In this document: in pieces, positions 8,640 to 17,723 of the stretch
How the letters are laid out: every line of letters begins with the position of its first letter
How positions within the stretch are numbered: position 1 is the stretch's first letter
Origin: IMCC26077 sp964418325
GTDB taxonomy: Bacteria > Actinomycetota > Actinomycetes > Nanopelagicales > Nanopelagicaceae
Length of the DNA: 64,000 bases
Reading direction: 5' to 3'
NCBI GenBank assembly: GCA_964418325.1
Contig: CAYQLC010000002.1
Location: 58,441-122,440 of the forward strand
Program-made: the position numbers and the translations under genes
The notes under the pieces: generated by a model
What the model saw: the letters and a program-made list of their open reading frames with translations, nothing else
Database searches by the model: none
Told to the model about the DNA's origin: nothing

Positions 8640-9197
8640 CTAGCGCCGCTTATCTGGACTGGAGGCCAAGGTTATCAGCCTGCCCGCCACCTCTTCGACC
8701 GAGGTATTGATGAGCACCTCGTCGAACCAATGGCTCTGAGCCATCTCCTCTTGGGCTATCTCCAAGCGCTGCGCCGCCCGCTCAGGAGTGTCGGTGCCCC
8801 TGCCGAGCAGGCGCCGCTCCAGTTCAGAGATAGATGGCGGGGCAAGGAAGACCAGATAGGCATGGGGCGAACTCTGGCGGACTTGGCGCGCACCGGATAT
8901 TTCTATCTCTAAGAGGACTGAGCGCCCTTGTGAGATTTTCTCGAAAACTTGAGCTTTGGGTGTTCCATAGTAGTTGCCGGCAAAGTGAGCCCACTCAAGA
9001 AATTCCCCTGCCTCAATCGAGCTGGTGAATTCCTCTTCAGAGCGAAAATAGTAATCAACGCCATCTACCTCACCAGGTCTGGGAGAACGGGTGGTGCTAG
9101 AGATGCTTACCCAGATTTCATCGCTGTTGCGTCGTAAATAATCGGAGACAGTGGACTTGCCAACACCACCAGGGCCGGAGAGGACTAGGAGTTCCAC
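8640..9197 (-). CDS. gmk: Guanylate kinase
   Basis: Phosphorylates GMP to GDP. I place the start at GTG 9197, giving 185 residues beginning VELLVLSGPGGVGKSTV. A longer in-frame reading to 9284 would add 29 residues lying entirely over mihF and would be unusual for the family. The short start is also supported by TACGCT followed by AAGCGG and GTG. The P-loop SGPGGVGKST is at about 7-16, and the GMP-binding region has STTRSPRPGEVDGVDYYF. The lid region carries the RGTDTPE segment. The start lies four bases after the mihF stop. Together with carAB and pyr genes it feeds nucleotide pools. Confidence 0.95.
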   Translation of the reverse strand: MELLVLSGPGGVGKSTVSDYLRRNSDEIWVSISSTTRSPRPGEVDGVDYYFRSEEEFTSSIEAGEFLEWAHFAGNYYGTPKAQVFEKISQGRSVLLEIEISGARQVRQSSPHAYLVFLAPPSISELERRLLGRGTDTPERAAQRLEIAQEEMAQSHWFDEVLINTSVEEVAGRLITLASSPDKRR

Positions 9198-9201
9198 CCG
9201 C

Positions 9202-9519
9202 TTAGCGTAGTTGGAACTCCGCCAATAATTCACGAGTCTGATGGATTCCAAGCCCCCTAATACGTCGACTTGCGGCAATTCCAACCTTCTCCATCACTGC
9301 CGTGGCTCGAACCTTGCCAACCCCCGGAAGTGACTCAATCAGAGCGCTGACTTTCATTTTGCCGATAACTTCATCGCTCTTGCCGAGGTCAATCACCTCT
9401 TTTAGCGTACGTTTTCCCATTTTTAAATCTGCTTTGATCTCTGCACGAACTTTGCGAGCGTGCGCTGCAGCTTCAAGCGCTGCGGCCCGTTCGCTGTCGC
9501 TCAACGGTGGAAGTGGCAT
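9202..9519 (-). CDS. mihF: Integration host factor, actinobacterial type (mIHF/sIHF)
   Basis: Nucleoid-associated DNA-bending protein found only in Actinobacteria. It is 105 residues, the same as the mycobacterial protein. The N-terminal basic helix has LSDSERAAALEAAAHARKVR. The core has KSDEVIGKMKVSALIESLPG, then VGKVRATAVMEKVGI and the RRIRGLG DNA-contact motif, which forms the H2TH-like domain. Location directly upstream of gmk is the diagnostic synteny. GGAGGT abuts the ATG with no spacer, so it cannot act as a normal ribosome site; with TACCGT immediately before it, a leaderless start is the better reading. There is a 37-base gap after pyrF. Confidence 0.95.
   Translation of the reverse strand: MPLPPLSDSERAAALEAAAHARKVRAEIKADLKMGKRTLKEVIDLGKSDEVIGKMKVSALIESLPGVGKVRATAVMEKVGIAASRRIRGLGIHQTRELLAEFQLR
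9204..9209 (-). promoter_or_regulatory. Candidate -10 hexamer for leaderless gmk
   Basis: Minus strand TACGCT, then AAGCGG, then GTG. It overlaps the mihF stop codon region and supports the internal GTG as the true gmk start. Confidence 0.45.
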
Positions 9520-9525
9520 ACCTCC

Positions 9526-9531
9526 ACGGTA
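9526..9531 (-). promoter_or_regulatory. Candidate -10 hexamer for leaderless mihF
   Basis: Minus strand TACCGT, then GGAGGT, then ATG. The perfect anti-rRNA hexamer sits where the first bases before a leaderless start would be. No strong -35 is visible 17 bases upstream. Confidence 0.5.
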
Positions 9532-9556
9532 ACCAATATTTGCTCGAGTGGCATCT

Positions 9557-10243
9557 TCAAATTGATTCTGAGATTCGCTTCGCGTTGAGCGCGATCTCTT
9601 CTAGAGATACTCCTGAAGTTATTGGACGGCCGATAACGACATAATCTGCACCCCATTGGATTGCTTGGGTAGGTGTTGCCACTCGCGCTTGATCACCCAA
9701 TTGCGCGCCCTCTGGGCGAACGCCAGGTGTTATCAACGTAATTTCAGCAGGTAGCTGAGCGCGGAGCGCTCCTACTTCATGCGGGGAGGCAACAATAGCT
9801 TTCGCACCAGATTCAACCGCGATTCTCGCCCACTTGATAACAATTTCGTGAGAATTTCCTGAGATACCTAATTTCTTTATCTCATTCTCAGAAAGCGAGG
9901 TGAGCAGGGTAACCGCTGTGATGGCGCCATTAGGCAACGCGTTTGCTGCTGCCTCAATCATAGAAGGTCCACCTGATGCATGAACCGTGAGAAAGTCAGG
10001 CTCTAAATCTTTTACTGCGCGCACGGCACCGGCAACGGTGTTAGGAATATCGTGTAATTTTAAATCAAGAAATAATTTTAATTCAGGCGCTTTTTTGCGA
10101 ACCTCTTGCACCCCTTGGCTGCCGTTAGCCAAAAAGAATTCGAGACCTAGTTTCACAACACCGATGTAGCTTCGAGTTACCTCTACCCACTTGGAAGCGA
10201 GAGATCGATCGATAGTATCTACGGCAAGAACTATGGAATTCAT
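9557..10243 (-). CDS. pyrF: Orotidine 5'-phosphate decarboxylase, type 1
   Basis: Converts OMP to UMP, the last step of pyrimidine synthesis. The 228-residue TIM barrel has the type 1 (E. coli/B. subtilis) signature FLDLKLHDIPNTV, containing the Asp-Lys-Asp part of the catalytic array. The phosphate-binding ends have TPGVRPEG and VVIGRPITSG. Mycobacterium and Streptomyces usually carry the longer type 2 enzyme, so this is a different subfamily at the same locus. The start ATG overlaps the pyrD stop as ATGA. Length and motifs are complete. Confidence 0.95.
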   Translation of the reverse strand: MNSIVLAVDTIDRSLASKWVEVTRSYIGVVKLGLEFFLANGSQGVQEVRKKAPELKLFLDLKLHDIPNTVAGAVRAVKDLEPDFLTVHASGGPSMIEAAANALPNGAITAVTLLTSLSENEIKKLGISGNSHEIVIKWARIAVESGAKAIVASPHEVGALRAQLPAEITLITPGVRPEGAQLGDQARVATPTQAIQWGADYVVIGRPITSGVSLEEIALNAKRISESI

Positions 10244-11181
10244 GATTGCTCTCTATGTGCATATCCGACGGCATCTACGAAACGGGTAAAGCCTCGCTTA
10301 ATGAGTAATTCTTCCAATTCTCTTTTGATTCGCACTGGCGCTGAGGGATCATGAAAAGTGGCGGTACCTACCGAAATTGCACTAGCGCCTGCGAGCACTA
10401 ACTCAAAAGCATCGTTACCAGTCAACACTCCACCCATTCCCACAATCGGCACACTTGGCATAGCTCGGTGAACTTGATAGATCGCGCGCACTGCAACTGG
10501 TCGTATTGCTGGGCCAGAGAGCCCACCTGTTTTATTTGCCAAGTGCGGGCGCATCGTTTCTGTATTGATTACCATGCCCAGGAGCGTATTAATCATGGCA
10601 AGACCATCTGCTCCAGCGGAGATGACCTCCTCTGCTATCGCGACGATATCGGTAACGTCAGGTGAAAGTTTTGCGATTATCGGAAGCGAATTTCCAACGC
10701 TTCGTTTCACCGCCTCAATGACCTCGCGCGCTGATGCGCGATCACAGGCAAAGACCAATCCCCTATTTTCAACATTAGGGCAAGAGATATTGACCTCGAG
10801 CGCACTGACCCCAGGCGCATTTCTAACCTTTCGTGAGAGCGATGCAAACTCATCAACGCTTTCACCAGCAATCGAGACAATTGTGCGTGCACCATGATTA
10901 ACTAGCCAGGGTAAATCTTCTTTGAGAAAATTCTCAATTCCCGGTCCCTGTAAACCAATTGCATTGAGCATGCCACTTGGGGTTTCAGCCATTCGTGGCG
11001 TCGCTCTACCGGAGCGGGGATGGCTCATCACCGACTTGGTAACTACGGCACCGATTTCACTTAAATGAAAGAAGGCCGAGAGCTCCTTTCCATTTGCGGC
11101 ACAACCGCTTGCTGTCAGTATGGGATTTGGCAGCAGGGCGCTAGCGAGTTTGGTGCTGTAGTCAAAGGATGGTTGCGTCAT
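10240..11181 (-). CDS. pyrD: Dihydroorotate dehydrogenase, class 1B catalytic subunit
   Basis: FMN enzyme that oxidises dihydroorotate to orotate. The start is ATG at 11181, overlapping the pyrK TGA as ATGA, giving 313 residues beginning MTQPSFDYSTKL. Motifs: NPILTASGCAA, LNAIGLQGPG, EVNISCPNVENRG with the catalytic Cys of class 1, and IVGMGGVLTGNDAFE. The adjacent PyrK iron-sulfur flavoprotein marks it as class 1B, which passes electrons to NAD. A classical class 2 quinone-linked enzyme has an N-terminal membrane helix and Ser, neither of which is present. It should form a heterotetramer with PyrK in the cytosol. Confidence 0.95.
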   Translation of the reverse strand: MTQPSFDYSTKLASALLPNPILTASGCAANGKELSAFFHLSEIGAVVTKSVMSHPRSGRATPRMAETPSGMLNAIGLQGPGIENFLKEDLPWLVNHGARTIVSIAGESVDEFASLSRKVRNAPGVSALEVNISCPNVENRGLVFACDRASAREVIEAVKRSVGNSLPIIAKLSPDVTDIVAIAEEVISAGADGLAMINTLLGMVINTETMRPHLANKTGGLSGPAIRPVAVRAIYQVHRAMPSVPIVGMGGVLTGNDAFELVLAGASAISVGTATFHDPSAPVRIKRELEELLIKRGFTRFVDAVGYAHREQS

Positions 11182-12032
11182 TTCGGCGCCCCATATGTTC
11201 CTTGCGGAATCGTGCCTATTGCATCCCACTGCACCGAAACTCCATCAAAGATTGGGCCATCGACACAGGAGCGAAGCATTTTGATGACGCCATCGGAATC
11301 CCGCACTGGCAAGACACAGGTCATGCACAATCCCACGCCACATGCCATGGATTCCTCGACGGCGCATTGGACCGAAACTCCAGCGCTCTCGCCAATCTTT
11401 GTGAGCGCCTTAAGCATTGCCATTGGCCCACAGGCATAAACAATGTCGATATTGGTAAGAGCGTTATCGAAAAGGTCAGTTACGCGACCTTTACTCCCCA
11501 TCGAGCCATCTTCGGTAGCTATGGCAAGGGAGTGAACTGAGCGCTTTCCTTCAACAGGGGCAAATATCCGTTCAGCAGTGCTCGCTCCAACAGCCATCTC
11601 CACTCGGGAATTTTTCTGACGAAGGAGCTCTGCAAGGGAAAATAGCGGTGCTGATCCGTATCCACCGCCAACGAGTAACGCTCGCACGGGATCCTTAGGT
11701 ATCTTAAAAGCATTACCTAGTGGGCCTACTACATTCAGTCGCTCGTGTGGAGCTCGCTCTGCAATCCATGAACTCCCTGGGCCATGAGGCGCAACAATTA
11801 TCTCTAAGGTTCCACCAAATGGGCCACGATTAATTGATTGATAGATTGCAAAGGATCTACGAAGCAGCATAGAGGTACGTAGATCGCCAACGCTGATAGC
11901 CACGAAGTTTCCTGGCCGCGCCAATTCAGCAATCCCTGGCGCTGCGAGAGTTAAATGCTGATAGGCCCCGACTTTCCTATTTGAGACTACTTCGCACTCG
12001 GTTTGTATCGGTCGCGTTTGATGAGAACTCAT
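11178..12032 (-). CDS. pyrK: Dihydroorotate dehydrogenase electron transfer subunit
   Basis: FAD and [2Fe-2S] subunit that accepts electrons from PyrD and reduces NAD. With ATG at 12032 (ATGA overlap with carB) the protein has 284 residues. The N-terminal ferredoxin-reductase beta barrel includes LLRRSFAIYQ for flavin binding. The NAD-binding domain starts at ALLVGGGYGSAPLFSLAELL. The C-terminal cluster region ESMACGVGLCMTCVLPV followed by RSCVDGP supplies the four cysteines. It lies between carB and pyrD, so subunits are made together from a coupled message. Confidence 0.95.
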   Translation of the reverse strand: MSSHQTRPIQTECEVVSNRKVGAYQHLTLAAPGIAELARPGNFVAISVGDLRTSMLLRRSFAIYQSINRGPFGGTLEIIVAPHGPGSSWIAERAPHERLNVVGPLGNAFKIPKDPVRALLVGGGYGSAPLFSLAELLRQKNSRVEMAVGASTAERIFAPVEGKRSVHSLAIATEDGSMGSKGRVTDLFDNALTNIDIVYACGPMAMLKALTKIGESAGVSVQCAVEESMACGVGLCMTCVLPVRDSDGVIKMLRSCVDGPIFDGVSVQWDAIGTIPQGTYGAPK

Positions 12033-15000
12033 CGCAACCACTCCTGAAGTGAGGTAACGGTGAAATCACCAGAGCGCTGAGCGAGCATCGCTTCAGAAGC
12101 TGCATTCAATCCAGATATCGTGGTGATGATTGGGATGCCACGAGCAACCGCTGAGGTGCGAATTCGCCAACCGTCTTCTCGGGGGCCCGAACCAAAGGGA
12201 GTATTCACTACTAGCGCAACGGTTCCCGTTTCAATAAGGTCAAGAGCGGTGAGCTCACCTTGAGGACCTTTTCCTTCGGAGAATTTTCGAACGAGCTCAA
12301 CAGCTATCCCTTCCTGCTGCAATGCTTGCGCAGTGCCAGTGGTGGCATAAATCTGATATCCAGCGTCAAAAAGTCTTCGAGTTGCGGCCAAGCCCTCTTT
12401 TTTATCCCTATCTGCAAAGGAAACGAAAATCGCCCCACTATTGGGCAACGCTCCTGATGCAGCGCTTTGACTCTTTGAAAAGGCGCGCCCGAAAGAATCA
12501 TCTCGTCCCATGACTTCACCGGTGCTTCTCATCTCTGGACCAAGTAGCGCATCCACTCCACTTCCATCCCGTTTTCTAAATCGATTCCACGGCAAAACTG
12601 CCTCTTTCACACTTACTCCCCTAGCAATTCCATCTCCTGATGCAGGCAACATTTTTTCACTGCGCAACTCTGTGATTGTTTTTCCAAGTGATATTTGTGC
12701 TGCCGCTTTCGCTAATGGCACCCCGATTGCTTTGCTAACAAAGGGAACGGTGCGTGAAGCTCGTGGATTGGCTTCCAGCACAAAGAGAGTCCCATCCTCA
12801 ATAGCAAATTGGATATTGACTAATCCGCGAACACCCACTCCTCTGGCAATCTTCTCTGTGGCTTGTCGGATCTCCTGGAGCGATATTGCGCTTAAATCTA
12901 CTGGAGGCAAAACGCAGGCAGAGTCACCAGAATGAATACCAGCTTCTTCAATGTGCTCCATCACTCCAGCAAGAAAAAGGTCTGTTCCGTCATAGAGAGC
13001 ATCTACATCGAGCTCGATGGCGTGGTCTAAGAATCTATCTACTAGAACAGGATGATCCGGACTAATTTCAGTGGCGCGCGAAATATAATTTTCTAGCGCC
13101 TCGTCATCGTAAACAATCTCCATCCCTCGACCGCCTAATACGTAGGAGGGACGAACCAAAACTGGATAGCCGATTCGAGCGGAAATTTTTGCGGCATCCT
13201 CATAGGAATATGCCAGACCAAATTCGGGTGCGCGTAATCCCTCCCTCTCCAGAAGTGCTCCGAATTCACCGCGATCTTCGGCAATATCAATCGCGGCTGG
13301 GCTTGTTCCGACAATAGGAACACCGGCATCCTCCAAGGCTTTCGCCAGACCCAAAGGAGTTTGGCCACCCAATTGAACTACCACGCCGGCAATGGGCCCG
13401 ACCGCTAATTCCGCCCGGTAAATCTCCATGACATCTTCAAAGGTGAGCGGTTCAAAGTAGAGTCGATCTGAAGTGTCATAATCGGTAGAGACAGTCTCAG
13501 GGTTGCAATTGATCATAATCGTCTCAAAATCCATAGCCTTCAAAGCGAAAGCAGCATGGACACACGAATAATCAAATTCCACTCCTTGGCCGATCCGATT
13601 TGGTCCACTACCAAGGATTAACACTGCCGGCTTAGTCCGTGGTTCCACTTCGCTCTCTTCGTCGTAACTTGAGTAGTGGTAGGGGGTAAGCGCTTTAAAC
13701 TCGGCAGCGCAAGTATCCACTGTCTTGTACACAGGGTGAATACCAAAAGCCTCCCGCTTCCGACGAATATCACTCTCAGTTAAAGCGACGATTGCCGCTA
13801 TTTGCAGATCAGAAAATCCAAGTCGCTTGGCTTTTTTCAAGAGCGGTCCAGTTAGTTCGCCAGGTCGGGCCAGCTCCCGTGCCATTTCATTGATCTGCTC
13901 GATTTGATCGAGGAACCAGGGATCGATTTTGGATACCTCGTGAACCCGTTCGATACCTGCTCCGAGAAAAAGGGCTCGCTGAACATGGTGAATGCGCATC
14001 TCGGTGGGAGTTGCCGCTGCCATCAACTCGCGTTCGACATCCCCTTCGGTATCGAAGGCGAAAGCGTAATTTTTCTTTTCTAGAGATCTCATCGCCTTTT
14101 GCAGCGCTTCAGGAAAGCTCCGCCCAATCGCCATCGCCTCACCGACGCTTTTCATGGTGGTGGTTAAACGTGGATCTGCTGCTGGAAATTTCTCGAAATT
14201 AAAACGAGGAATTTTGACGACAACATAATCCAAAGTTGGTTCAAAAGAGGCTGGAGTCTCTCGTGTGATGTCATTTTGGATTTCATCAAGTGCATAGCCA
14301 ATGGCCAATTTCGCCGCTATTTTTGCAATGGGAAAACCAGTTGCCTTTGACGCTAGGGCGCTTGACCGTGATACGCGTGGATTCATTTCGATCACAACAA
14401 TTCGACCGTTATCCGGGTTGACCGCGAATTGAATGTTGCAACCACCGGTATCGACTCCAACCGTTCGAATGATGTTTATCGCAAGATCGCGTAATTTCTG
14501 ATACTCAACATCTGTCAGAGTCAGTGATGGTGCTACGGTAATCGAATCGCCGGTGTGCACCCCCATTGGATCAAAATTCTCAATTGAACAAATGACAACA
14601 ACGTTGTCCTTATAATCGCGCATCATTTCGAGTTCGAATTCTTTCCATCCCAGGATAGATTCTTCGATGAGAACTTCAGTAGTAGGGCTGTAACGAAGTC
14701 CGGCACCCGCGATCTCGCGTAATTCACTTTCATCCTTGGCAATCCCAGAACCTAGACCCCCCATAGTGAAGGAAGGTCGGACCACCACCGGATAATTAAA
14801 ATCTTGAGCTGCCTTAATGCACTCCTCAATGGTGTGGCAAATTTGTGAGCGCGCCGACTCGCCCCCAATACTCTCTACGATTCCCTTGAAGATTTCGCGA
14901 TTCTCTCCTCGATTAATCGCATCAACATTGGCTCCAATAAGTCGAACGCCATATTTTTCCAGTACACCAGCTTCGTGGAGTCTGATCGCTGTATTGAGAG

Positions 15001-15283
15001 CTGTTTGGCCGCCAAGGGTAGCCAGCAACGCATCTGGTCGCTCCTTCTCAATTACCTTTGTCACAAATTCTGGGGTGATTGGCTCGATGTAAGTCGCATC
15101 CGCAAATTCTGGGTCGGTCATGATGGTCGCAGGGTTGGAATTGATGAGAATTACTCGAAGACCTTCTGCCCGAAGTACTCGACAAGCCTGCGTTCCCGAA
15201 TAATCAAATTCACAGGCCTGTCCAATCACAATCGGGCCTGAACCTATGACAAGAACGCTCTTGATATCACTTCGCTTAGGCAT
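12029..15283 (-). CDS. carB: Carbamoyl-phosphate synthase large subunit
   Basis: Makes carbamoyl phosphate from bicarbonate, ammonia and two ATP. The 1084-residue protein is full length with two homologous ATP-grasp halves: SVLVIGSGPIVIGQACEFDY starts the first, and VLILGSGPNRIGQGVEFDY starts the second near residue 560. Each half has a lid loop (RPSFTMGGLGSG and RPSYVLGGRGMEI) and a metal site (IEMNPRVSRSSALASKATG and LEANPRASRTVPFVSKA). The C-terminal MGS-like allosteric domain begins near IFVSFADRDKKEGL. The start overlaps the carA stop as TGATG. It partners the glutamine amidotransferase CarA. Confidence 0.98.
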   Translation of the reverse strand: MPKRSDIKSVLVIGSGPIVIGQACEFDYSGTQACRVLRAEGLRVILINSNPATIMTDPEFADATYIEPITPEFVTKVIEKERPDALLATLGGQTALNTAIRLHEAGVLEKYGVRLIGANVDAINRGENREIFKGIVESIGGESARSQICHTIEECIKAAQDFNYPVVVRPSFTMGGLGSGIAKDESELREIAGAGLRYSPTTEVLIEESILGWKEFELEMMRDYKDNVVVICSIENFDPMGVHTGDSITVAPSLTLTDVEYQKLRDLAINIIRTVGVDTGGCNIQFAVNPDNGRIVVIEMNPRVSRSSALASKATGFPIAKIAAKLAIGYALDEIQNDITRETPASFEPTLDYVVVKIPRFNFEKFPAADPRLTTTMKSVGEAMAIGRSFPEALQKAMRSLEKKNYAFAFDTEGDVERELMAAATPTEMRIHHVQRALFLGAGIERVHEVSKIDPWFLDQIEQINEMARELARPGELTGPLLKKAKRLGFSDLQIAAIVALTESDIRRKREAFGIHPVYKTVDTCAAEFKALTPYHYSSYDEESEVEPRTKPAVLILGSGPNRIGQGVEFDYSCVHAAFALKAMDFETIMINCNPETVSTDYDTSDRLYFEPLTFEDVMEIYRAELAVGPIAGVVVQLGGQTPLGLAKALEDAGVPIVGTSPAAIDIAEDRGEFGALLEREGLRAPEFGLAYSYEDAAKISARIGYPVLVRPSYVLGGRGMEIVYDDEALENYISRATEISPDHPVLVDRFLDHAIELDVDALYDGTDLFLAGVMEHIEEAGIHSGDSACVLPPVDLSAISLQEIRQATEKIARGVGVRGLVNIQFAIEDGTLFVLEANPRASRTVPFVSKAIGVPLAKAAAQISLGKTITELRSEKMLPASGDGIARGVSVKEAVLPWNRFRKRDGSGVDALLGPEMRSTGEVMGRDDSFGRAFSKSQSAASGALPNSGAIFVSFADRDKKEGLAATRRLFDAGYQIYATTGTAQALQQEGIAVELVRKFSEGKGPQGELTALDLIETGTVALVVNTPFGSGPREDGWRIRTSAVARGIPIITTISGLNAASEAMLAQRSGDFTVTSLQEWLR

Positions 15284-16401
15284 CAGCGCTTACCTTTCAT
15301 GAGATTCAAGAAGCGATCAAAAAGATAGCCAGCATCGTGCGGGCCTGCGGCAGCCTCCGGATGATATTGCACGCTAAAACCTGGACGGTCTAAAAGCTCT
15401 AAACCTTCAACCACATTGTCATTAAGGTTAATGTGTGAAACTCGTCCCCGCCCAAAAACTGTATCGAAGATACCTTCGATAGGTGCTTGAACGGCAAATC
15501 CGTGATTATGTGCGGTGATTTCCACTTTACCGGTCGCTTTATCGAGAACTGGTTGATTAATGCCTCTATGACCAAAACGCAATTTGTACGTTTCAAAACC
15601 TAGCGCTTGCCCGAATATCTGATGTCCAAAACAAATTCCAAAAACTGGAATTTCCCGTTGCAGCACCTCTCGAACCAACGCAACAGTATCGCGCATAGTC
15701 GAGGGATCCCCAGGTCCATTGGAGAGGAATATCCCATCTGGCTTAATTGCGAGTAAATCTTCTAGTGAAGCGTTGTAGGGAAATACGTGAACTTCAATAC
15801 CGCGTTCTGACATCATTCGAGGCGTAGCTGCTTTGATGCCAAGGTCAAGCGCAGCAACTGTTGCTGTTCGGTTGCCGAGGGCAGGGACCACATATTTTGT
15901 AGGAATTGAAACGTCCGCGACGAGGTTAGCTCCGGCCATCTCTGGGGATTTTCGCACTTTGCGAATCATCTCTTCTCGCGGTAGTTCTACACCCGAAAAA
16001 ATACCCACGCGCATTGCGCCACAATCTCGCAAATGGCGGGTGAGAGCCCGAGTATCAATATTGCAAATTCCCACGACTCCACTCGAGAGTAGCTCAGATT
16101 CCAAATCTCGCTCCGAGCGCCAATTGCTGGAAATTCGAGATGGATCTCGCACAACAAATCCAGAAACCCAGATTTGTCGTGATTCTTCATCAACTGTATT
16201 CATGCCAGTGTTACCTATGTGCGGAGCGGTCATCACTACCACTTGACGATAATAAGAAGGGTCCGTCAACGTCTCTTGATATCCGGTCATGCCTGTAGCA
16301 AAAACCGCCTCACCAAAGGTTTCACCCTCCTTGGCCCATGATTGACCTTCAAAAATACGACCATCATCAAGAACTAGGTACGCGCTTTTTCGAGCACTCA
16401 C
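15283..16401 (-). CDS. carA: Carbamoyl-phosphate synthase small subunit
   Basis: Glutamine amidotransferase that supplies ammonia to CarB. The 372-residue protein has an N-terminal small-subunit domain (YLVLDDGRIFEGQSW, GEAVFATGMTGYQETLTDPSY) and a class I amidotransferase domain from about 190. The nucleophile Cys is in PVFGICFGHQIFGQALG, and the His-Glu pair is in QYHPEAAAGPHD. The GTG start at 16401 overlaps the pyrC TGA as GTGA. Full length and ordinary for the family. Confidence 0.97.
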   Translation of the reverse strand: MSARKSAYLVLDDGRIFEGQSWAKEGETFGEAVFATGMTGYQETLTDPSYYRQVVVMTAPHIGNTGMNTVDEESRQIWVSGFVVRDPSRISSNWRSERDLESELLSSGVVGICNIDTRALTRHLRDCGAMRVGIFSGVELPREEMIRKVRKSPEMAGANLVADVSIPTKYVVPALGNRTATVAALDLGIKAATPRMMSERGIEVHVFPYNASLEDLLAIKPDGIFLSNGPGDPSTMRDTVALVREVLQREIPVFGICFGHQIFGQALGFETYKLRFGHRGINQPVLDKATGKVEITAHNHGFAVQAPIEGIFDTVFGRGRVSHINLNDNVVEGLELLDRPGFSVQYHPEAAAGPHDAGYLFDRFLNLMKGKR

Positions 16402-17723
16402 AATGGATTCACCAGCTCTCCCTGCGCCACAACTAGCTTCCCATGAAGGAAGGTGTACATAACCTGTCCTGGAAGCGTGCGATTGAAATATGGATTGTTC
16501 TGACTTTTACTTGCACTTCTCATCTCGCTCACCTTGCGCCTGGTTTGCCAGTCGTAGAGGATGACATTTGCTGGTGAGCCCTGATTTATTCCTAGACCAT
16601 GGTCTGGAATTCGACCAATTCTTGCGGGGGCGATTGACATACGTTCTGCGATTGTTTTCCAGTTAGTCAGTTTATTATCGATAACGCTCTCCTGAACAAC
16701 CGAAAGCGCAGTCTCTAAACCAATCATTCCATTGGCAGCTTCGCTCCATTCACATTCCTTGCTTTCCTTTGGATGAGGTGCGTGATCGGTCGCAACAATA
16801 TCGATAGTTCCATCAACCAAAGCGGCGCGTAGCGCCTGCACATCTTTCGCTGTGCGAAGAGGTGGATTGACCTTAAACGCTGGGTTGTAGCTTTCAGCAG
16901 CGTCGTCAGTGAGTAAAAGATGATGCGGTGTTACTTCGGCAGTAACTTGGATACCGCGAGCCTTTGCCCATCGAATGATGTCAACACTTCCAGACGTTGA
17001 TACATGGCATATGTGGAGGCGAGCCTGCACGTGTTCAGCAAGGAGTACATCTCGAGCAATAATCGCCTCTTCGGCAACGGCTGGCCAACCAGCAAGTCCT
17101 AACTTTGACGAAACCACTCCCTCATTCATTTGCGCGTTTTCGGTCAGTCGAGGGTCTTGAGCATGTTGTGCGATAACTCCATCAAATTGTTTGACGTACT
17201 CAAGCGCGCGCCGCATCACCAAAGAATCAAAAACACATTTGCCATCGTCACTGAAAACCCGCACATTGGCCATCGAATGGGCCATGGCGCCAAGCTCTGC
17301 CAACTCTTTCCCATTTAATCCCTGAGTTACGGCGCCCACGGCAAAAACATCGCAATATCCAGCTGCGCGCCCAAGTCGGACAACCTGTTCGACCACCCCG
17401 GCTGTATCGGCTACCGGATCGGTATTCGCCATCGCATGTACTGCAGTAAATCCTCCGAGGGCGGCGGCAGCACTTCCGGTGCGGACCGTCTCGGCATCTT
17501 CGCGCCCTGGCTCACGAAGATGTGTGTGGAGATCAACCAAACCTGGTAACAGTTGCATTCCATCAGCTGCAATCAATTCCGAATTTCCGATTTCTAGCGT
17601 GCCACTCGCGCCCACTTCGCTAATAACACCTGCATGAACTCGAAGATCTATCGACTTACCTTCGGGTGAGATTGCCGAGGTTATTAAGTATGACTCGGCC
17701 AATCTGGCGACATTACTATTCAT
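16398..17723 (-). CDS. pyrC: Dihydroorotase, class I
   Basis: Zinc amidohydrolase that cyclises carbamoyl aspartate to dihydroorotate. I start at ATG 17723 (441 residues), preceded by GGGGG at a proper distance; a TTG four codons earlier is possible but less likely. The metal site LVDLHTHLREPGREDAETV has HxH, and later ligands lie in IAQHAQDP, HICHVSTSGSVD and IVATDHAPHPKESK. Class I length (about 430) fits. The start overlaps pyrB by eight bases and the stop overlaps carA by four, so it is translationally coupled on both sides. Confidence 0.96.
   Translation of the reverse strand: MNSNVARLAESYLITSAISPEGKSIDLRVHAGVISEVGASGTLEIGNSELIAADGMQLLPGLVDLHTHLREPGREDAETVRTGSAAAALGGFTAVHAMANTDPVADTAGVVEQVVRLGRAAGYCDVFAVGAVTQGLNGKELAELGAMAHSMANVRVFSDDGKCVFDSLVMRRALEYVKQFDGVIAQHAQDPRLTENAQMNEGVVSSKLGLAGWPAVAEEAIIARDVLLAEHVQARLHICHVSTSGSVDIIRWAKARGIQVTAEVTPHHLLLTDDAAESYNPAFKVNPPLRTAKDVQALRAALVDGTIDIVATDHAPHPKESKECEWSEAANGMIGLETALSVVQESVIDNKLTNWKTIAERMSIAPARIGRIPDHGLGINQGSPANVILYDWQTRRKVSEMRSASKSQNNPYFNRTLPGQVMYTFLHGKLVVAQGELVNPL

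Noticed and set aside
8640..9284. Long gmk reading frame with an N-terminal extension
   Set aside because: The extra 29 residues overlap mihF and would place the P-loop unusually late; GTG at 9197 fits family length and the upstream element.
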